Part shown: positions 60,301 to 64,000 of the stretch, piece after piece
Layout of the letters: each line of letters begins with the position of its first letter
Position numbering within the stretch: the first letter of the stretch is position 1
DNA from: Symbiodinium natans
Taxonomy: Eukaryota > Sar > Dinophyceae > Suessiales > Symbiodiniaceae
NCBI GenBank assembly: GCA_905221605.1
Contig: CAJNDS010002464.1
Span: forward strand, 36,001 to 100,000
Direction: 5' to 3'
Length of the DNA: 64,000 bases
The notes under the pieces: model-generated
Told to the model about the DNA's origin: nothing
The model's input: only the letters and a program-made list of their open reading frames with translations
The model's database searches: none
Made by a program: the position numbers and the translations under genes

Positions 60301-63055
60301 TTCTTCAGAATTCCTTCCCTAAACCTTCAACCCGAAACCCCAACCCCCACAACCATCGGCTGTTGACAGTGAGAACTGGCAGGCCTCTTCCAGATCCTCA
60401 CGTCTGGCCGCGCCCAGTCCCCAAGCAAGGTTCTCGGCCACAGAGCCCCGGAAGAAGCGGGGCTCCTGCGTAGACCAACCCCATGACCCCCTAAACCCTA
60501 AACCCTAAACCCCAAAACCTTAAACCCTATACACCCTAAACCCTACACCCTAAACCCCAAACCCTTAACCCTAAACCCTTAGCCCTAAACCCTAAACCCC
60601 TACAACCAGCCCCCAATAGACCACGGTAGGCCCTGAAGCCCAAAAAAAGCACAGCCCGCGAGGCTGGTAACTCCTGCTTGTGAAGACCACTCCCCCAAAT
60701 CTGAGCCCTTGCCCCCGAAACTCGGACTCTTGCCCCCGCGAAATTAGGTCCCTTGCCCGCGAAACCTCGGAGGGCCCTTGCACGCGAAATTTTGGACAGG
60801 GTTTAGGGTTTAGGGTTCAGGGTTTTAGGTTTACCGTTTAGGGTTTAGGGTTTAGGGTTTAGGGTTTAGGGTTTGGGGTTTGGGGTTTGGGGTTTAGGGT
60901 TTAGGGTTTAGGGTTTAGGGTGTAGGGTTTAGGGTTTAGGGTACCACCTTTGCCCACGAAGGGCTTAGAAGGCTTGAAGCCGATGCTCGGTCCTGGCCGA
61001 CGATGCCGAGCTGACCCCTCAGCCACTGGGCGTCCAGGTCCTCTCACTACAAGTATTTTAGGGTTTAGGGTTTAGGGTTTAGGGTGTTGAGGGTTTAGGG
61101 TCTAGGGTTGAGGGTGTTTAGGGTTTAGGTGTAGTTTAGGGTCTAGGGTTTGGGGTCGAGGGTTTAAGGCGCTTTCGGGTTTAGCTCAACAAACTCTTTC
61201 TCTTGGCTCTCAAACCCATCCTCCAGGGGCACGCCGTCCACCAGGACCTGCATACAATCACTTGGTGAGTTCCCTAAAACATGTGGTCCGTTTTGGGGTC
61301 CTTATGATAAGGCGGCCCCTTATATTTTGGGGTACCCCAAAAAAGGGACCATAATTCTGAAAGCTGGCCGCTTCAATCTCTGGCTGCCACTGTACACGGA
61401 CCACAAGCGCCTGGCCGCTCTGAACGTGGTAGAAGCCCTGGACGAGGTTGATGAGCGAGCTCCTGAGATCACAATCCAACACAATCCAACCCCTCCAAGA
61501 ATCAAAGAACTTTAAAGGGGAGCTCGTCAGAAAGAAAGCACGCTTGTGGGAGTTACGCTCGGCTACAGTGTATACATCCAAGCGTGACACTACAAGTTGC
61601 AGAAATTTCTCCGCCATCCCTCGGTAGACCGTCGGTTTCAGAGGCACCCCGATCGACGCATCAACCCGAAGCCTAGCGATGCCCCTGAGCTGACCGCAAT
61701 CTGATGCCAGGGAGGGCTCAGGGGGAGGATAGAAGGTGATCTGTTTCAGGGCGTCAGGTCTTGATCGATTCTGATTCAGGATGGTACTTGTGGAGCACAT
61801 TGTTGCGGCCGGATGTTTTCGCTCCGAGGGCCATGTGATGGCCAGTTGGCCACATTCTCAGACGCTACCTACCTAAACTCTGCCTCCAGACGACAAGGCA
61901 TGCCATTTAACTGTCCCAGTTCCACTCTAAACCCTAAACCCTAAACCCGAAAACCTAAACCCTAAACCCTAAACCCTAAACCCGGTTGTGATGCTGATGG
62001 CATTCTTGGCACTGTGCAGCTTAGAACATTCCAACACGACCCCAGATGCGCTGCCGCAGCACTGCCATGGGGAAAACACGGGATTTAGGGTTTTAGGGTT
62101 TAGGGTTTAGGGTTTGGGGTTTTGGGGTTTGGGGTTTGGGGTTTGGGGTTTGGGGTTTGGGGTTTGGGGTTTGGGGTTTGGGGTTTGGGGTTTGGGGTTT
62201 GGGGTTTGGGGTTTAGGGCAACCACTTCAGCAGTTGGGAGCAAGCTGCTTCCCAGAACCGCTGGTCCCGACCAAGGCAGTCGTCTCTCCTGTCAGGCACT
62301 ACAAGCCACTTCAGGCTTAGGGTTTAGGGTTTGGGGTTTAGGGTTTGGGGTTTAGGGTTTGGCGGCTGGGGTTTGGGGTTTGGGGTTTAGGGCTTAGGGC
62401 TTAGGGCTTAGAGTTTCGGAGATCCAAGAAGACTCCCAGATGGCCCCTTCCGCAAGGTTGAAGGCGCAAGCATGTGCTACCATTCACTGAGGGTTTGACG
62501 GTTTTTCGGGGGTAGGGTTTAAGGTTTAGGGCTTAGGAGGTTTTGGGTTTAAGGTTTAGGGTTTACGGCTTGGGGGGAGGTGGCTGGCCTGGAACCGAAC
62601 CATCCGCCCTCCCCCGACCCGGGCCTGCGCGGCAGTGAATGGACACGTCCTGGCTCCAAACTGCGACGCACGCCGCGCTTTGGGGGCGGTTGGGGGGGGG
62701 GGGGTTAGGGTCTAGGGTTTGGGTTTAGGGCTTAGGGCTTAGGGCTCTGTGGCTTTTGTCCAACCTTGCCACCAAAAGCAGAGAGAGAGAGAGAGAGAGA
62801 GAAAGAAGCGTTTTTTTCTCCAAACGTCCCCTGCCTTCAAGACCTGCCTCGAAGGCCGCCCGGGGTAAGCAAAGGTCACCTGCTCGAAGCGCACTTCCTG
62901 AGCGAAGGGAGTCGTGTCCCCTAACCCTAAACCCTAAACCCTAAACCCTAAACCCTAAACCCCTAAACCCCTAAACCCCTAAACCCCTAAACCCCTAAAC
63001 CCTAAACCCTAACTTCGGCGCCCGAAGTTGCATCCGAGGTGCTCCGGACACAGAC
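57281..63055 (-). CDS. ABCB-type ABC transporter, nucleotide-binding domain split into micro-exons
   Basis: Couples ATP hydrolysis to transport across a membrane. Fourteen minus-strand exons of 18-90 bases read in the right order through one nucleotide-binding domain: first strand, Walker A, connecting helix, Q-loop, signature, Walker B, H-loop. Joined in phase they cover almost the whole domain. The main piece missing is the D-loop exon, somewhere at 57960-59360. The membrane domain would lie upstream, beyond 63.1 kb; an island at 63447-63526 (AVLRALGAHRPRKAQG...) may be the linker. Most donors are GC, with some GA and GT; acceptors are AG, usually followed by G. This usage is described for dinoflagellates. 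Almost every intron contains a TTTAGGG-type array. The gene runs in the same direction as the other host exons. Continuation beyond 57281 was not found. Confidence 0.85.
57592..57618 (-). CDS. ABC micro-exon (RLGRRRTVI)
   Basis: 27 bases, donor GT, phase 0. Joined to the next exon it gives RTVIVIAHRLSTV, the exact family sequence. Confidence 0.7.
57932..57949 (-). CDS. ABC micro-exon (VSMALR)
   Basis: At least 18 bases. The distance from its AL pair to the RT pair of the next exon equals the family spacing. Donor GA; the 5' border may be 3-4 bases longer. Weakest member after exon 1. Confidence 0.5.
58185..58272. repeat. Foldback element, best copy
   Basis: Arms CTTATACTAACAGTCCTGAA and GATTAAGGACTGTTAGTATA are inverted copies, and the ends are GTTACCCC and GGGAACATCCC. 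It looks like a non-autonomous foldback or MITE-type element inside an ABC intron. Confidence 0.8.
58270..59240. other. Unique intronic sequence
   Basis: About 1 kb with no recognised domain, between ABC exons. The missing D-loop exon of the ABC gene should be here or close by; I could not identify it. Confidence 0.4.
59364..59430 (-). CDS. ABC exon: signature and Walker B
   Basis: 67 bases, QRQRLAIARALLRDPPMLIL and D. With the previous exon it gives LSGGQRQR, and it ends in the Walker B Asp and the first bases of the catalytic Glu codon. Donor GC. Confidence 0.9.
59446..59606 (-). repeat. CCCTATAAA/CCCTACAAA nonamer array
   Basis: Irregular nonamers, interrupted by a poly-A run (59529-59549). 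The unit is the reverse complement of GGGTTTATA. Confidence 0.85.
59824..59877 (-). CDS. ABC exon leading to the signature
   Basis: 54 bases, LPNGYDTEIADGKLLSG, just before the signature motif. Acceptor TAAG, donor GC. Confidence 0.82.
60219..60255 (-). CDS. ABC micro-exon: helical subdomain
   Basis: 37 bases, AARSAHCHDFIC plus one base; matches the family segment ending in HDFI. Donor GC. Confidence 0.75.
60377..60465 (-). CDS. ABC exon: after Q-loop
   Basis: 89 bases, EPRFFRGSVAENLAWGLGAA followed by RREDLEEAC. Acceptor CGCAG. The donor is ambiguous because a G is shared between the two intron ends. Confidence 0.85.
60690..60798. repeat. Diverged relative of the 21-bp repeat
   Basis: About five units of the form CTTGCCCGCGAAATTAGGTCC, similar to TTGCCCGCTAATTTTCGGACC of the block at 50999-51735. 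Confidence 0.6.
60797..60942 (+). repeat. TTTAGGG array in ABC intron
   Basis: Canonical units with GGGGTTT variants, filling most of the intron between the exons at 60993 and 60465. Confidence 0.85.
60993..61040 (-). CDS. ABC exon: strand leading to Q-loop
   Basis: 48 bases, DLDAQWLRGQLGIVGQ, ending with the Q-loop glutamine. Donor GA. Its 3' half and the adjoining intron are copied in inverted orientation at 55905-55981. Confidence 0.85.
61221..61247 (-). CDS. ABC micro-exon of 27 bases
   Basis: Encodes VLVDGVPLE, which follows SGQ in the family. Acceptor TGCAG, donor GA, phase 0. Confidence 0.82.
61411..61462 (-). CDS. ABC exon: helix after Walker A
   Basis: 52 bases encoding SSLINLVQGFYHVQSGQ, completing the Lys codon of Walker A. 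Acceptor CTCAG, donor GC. The 180-residue ORF running through this region in the same frame is accidental outside the exon. Confidence 0.85.
62086..62218 (+). repeat. GGGGTTT heptamer-variant array in ABC intron
   Basis: About 14 copies of GGGGTTT after a few TTTAGGG units, 30 bases from the Walker A exon. Confidence 0.9.
62249..62288 (-). CDS. ABC exon: Walker A
   Basis: 40 bases. With the neighbouring bases it gives GETTALVGTSGSGK, a perfect P-loop. Acceptor GACAG, donor GC splitting the Lys codon. Confidence 0.88.
62625..62649 (-). CDS. ABC micro-exon of 25 bases
   Basis: Encodes DVSIHCRA plus one base. It restores the strand between VLK and GETTALVG in exact phase. Acceptor CCAG, donor GC. 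Confidence 0.75.
62835..62897 (-). CDS. ABC exon: first beta-strand and A-loop
   Basis: 63 bases, EVRFEQVTFAYPGRPSRQVL plus K. The FAYPGRP segment carries the A-loop tyrosine. Acceptor CTCAG, donor GC, phase 0. Confidence 0.85.
62927..63012 (-). repeat. CCCTAAA array touching an exon border
   Basis: Heptamers and eight-base variants (CCCCTAAA) run up to the donor of the exon at 63014-63055. Confidence 0.85.
63014..63055 (-). CDS. ABC transporter exon 1 of the visible part
   Basis: 42 bases, VCVRSTSDATSGAE. Donor GT lies inside GTTAGGG, so the heptamer array begins at the splice site. Phase 0, matching the next exon. It is the least certain of the set because the residues are not family-specific. 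Confidence 0.5.
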
Positions 63056-63191
63056 CTGGGAGGAAAAGGTTCGTCTGACAGTCCCAGTCCCTTTGTTTGT
63101 TGTGCGGCCTCCCAAAGTCGCCATTTCCTCCAGAGCCAAGAGCCAGCCGGAACCGCGACTCCCCGCTGCCCCGCGTCCCGACATCTCCCGA

Positions 63192-63194
<3 letters not shown>

Positions 63195-63229
<35 letters not shown>
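63195..63229 (+). repeat. Poly-C run
   Basis: Some 30 consecutive C. Confidence 0.9.
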
Positions 63230-63326
63230 TTCCGCAAGTCGAATCCCCGGAAGTCTTCGGTGTCTCTGCTGCGCGTTTCAGATCATGATCATACGAGACA
63301 CTTCGGAACCAGGGGTAGCATGGCCA

Positions 63327-63441
63327 ACCCTAAACCCTAAACCCTAAACCCTGAACCCTGAACCCTGAACCCTAAACCCTAAACCCTAAACCCTAAACCC
63401 TAAACCCTAAACCCTAAACCCTAAACCCTAAACCCTAAACC
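63327..63441 (-). repeat. CCCTAAA array
   Basis: About 16 units; further arrays at 63585-63720 and 63770-63808. Confidence 0.9.
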
Positions 63442-63832
63442 CATCCTTCGTTTGTCGCCAAGCCACTCCAGCTTCCGCCCCTGGGCCTTCCGCGGCCGGT
63501 GGGCGCCGAGCGCGCGGAGGACAGCCTGGCAAAACCAACCCGAACAGCAAAATAGGTCGAGGCGAAAGCTCCCAAGCACCCATAAGCCCTAAACCCTAAA
63601 CCCTAAACCCTAAACCCTTAAACCCCTAAGCCCCTACGCTCTAAACCCTGAACCTCAAGCAATAAACCTTAAACCCTAAACCCTAAACCCTAAACCTTAA
63701 ACCCTAAACCCTAAACCCTAACCCCCACTGCAAGGCCCTCTCTCTCAGCCTTCTGATCCATAAAACCCCAAGCCCTAAACCCTAAACCCTAAACCCTAAA
63801 CCCTAAACCTCTCTTACCTTATATATTTAAAG

Positions 63833-64000
63833 TGGCTAAGGGTCATTTCTTCGTGGCTAAGGGTCATTTCTTCGTGGCTAAGGGCAATTTCTTCGCTAAG
63901 GGCCATTTCTTCGTCGCTAAGGGCCATTTCTTGGTCACCAAGGGCCATTTCTTCGTGGCTAAGGCTAAGGGTCATTTCCTTCGTGGCTAAGGGTCATGTC
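63833..64000. repeat. 21-bp satellite (GTGGCTAAGGGTCATTTCTTC)
   Basis: About eight degenerate units running off the right edge; some units are shortened. Confidence 0.8.

Noticed and set aside
61258-61800. 180-residue minus-strand ORF
   Set aside because: Only the 52-base exon inside it is family-like; the remainder is intron read-through that happens to be open.

Overview
The window joins two very different kinds of DNA. Positions 1 to about 17,500 are AT-rich, densely packed with intronless genes on both strands, and read as an integrated Polinton-like virus (PLV, Preplasmiviricota-type element). Positions from about 18,000 to 64,000 are GC-richer, low in long ORFs, and saturated with TTTAGGG/CCCTAAA heptamer arrays, satellites and foldback repeats. 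I infer a dinoflagellate nuclear genome, perhaps Symbiodiniaceae-like. The grounds are the TTTAGGG telomere-type heptamer, introns with GC, GA or GT donors, EF-hand and RCC1/ubiquitin-like proteins, and nearly all recognisable host exons lying on one strand. The genus is not proven from the sequence.

Virus part. A protein-primed family B DNA polymerase with an embedded endonuclease VII-like zinc motif is cut by the left edge. It is followed by an A32/FtsK-HerA packaging ATPase, a fibre with a C-terminal S74 chaperone domain, the major capsid protein, a lipase, a minor capsid (penton) protein, a DDE integrase and three GIY-YIG nucleases, plus about ten small genes. Replication (polymerase), integration (integrase), packaging (ATPase) and the capsid (major capsid, penton, fibre) are all present. 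No maturation protease is visible. Three genes carry single lesions: an in-frame TGA in the major capsid gene, a frameshift at an A5 run in the fibre gene, and a frameshift at an A8 run in one GIY-YIG gene. This points to an ageing endogenous copy or to homopolymer sequencing errors. Many genes have the AT-rich motif TTAAATATAATAT just before the start codon.

Host part. Between the heptamer arrays sit short islands of 20 to 100 bases that translate into protein only on the minus strand and splice together in phase. The clearest case is at 57.3 to 63.1 kb, where fourteen tiny exons rebuild almost all of an ABCB-type ABC transporter nucleotide-binding domain, in order from the first strand to the H-loop. 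Islands at 24.6 to 33.3 kb rebuild parts of two or more paralogous EF-hand proteins. Islands at 47 to 55.2 kb encode coiled-coil segments. The introns are largely made of heptamer arrays. The one long host ORF, at 40.7 to 42.2 kb (minus), is an intronless ubiquitin-like/RCC1-repeat protein lying between two direct copies of a flanking sequence.

Repeats. Besides TTTAGGG arrays in both orientations there are nonamer derivatives (GGGTTTATA, GGGTGAAAA, GGGTTCATA, CCCCCTAAA), a 21-bp repeat arranged in alternating inverted blocks, 14-, 42-, 61- and 73-bp satellites, and at least two dispersed foldback families. I saw no tRNA, rRNA or CRISPR array.
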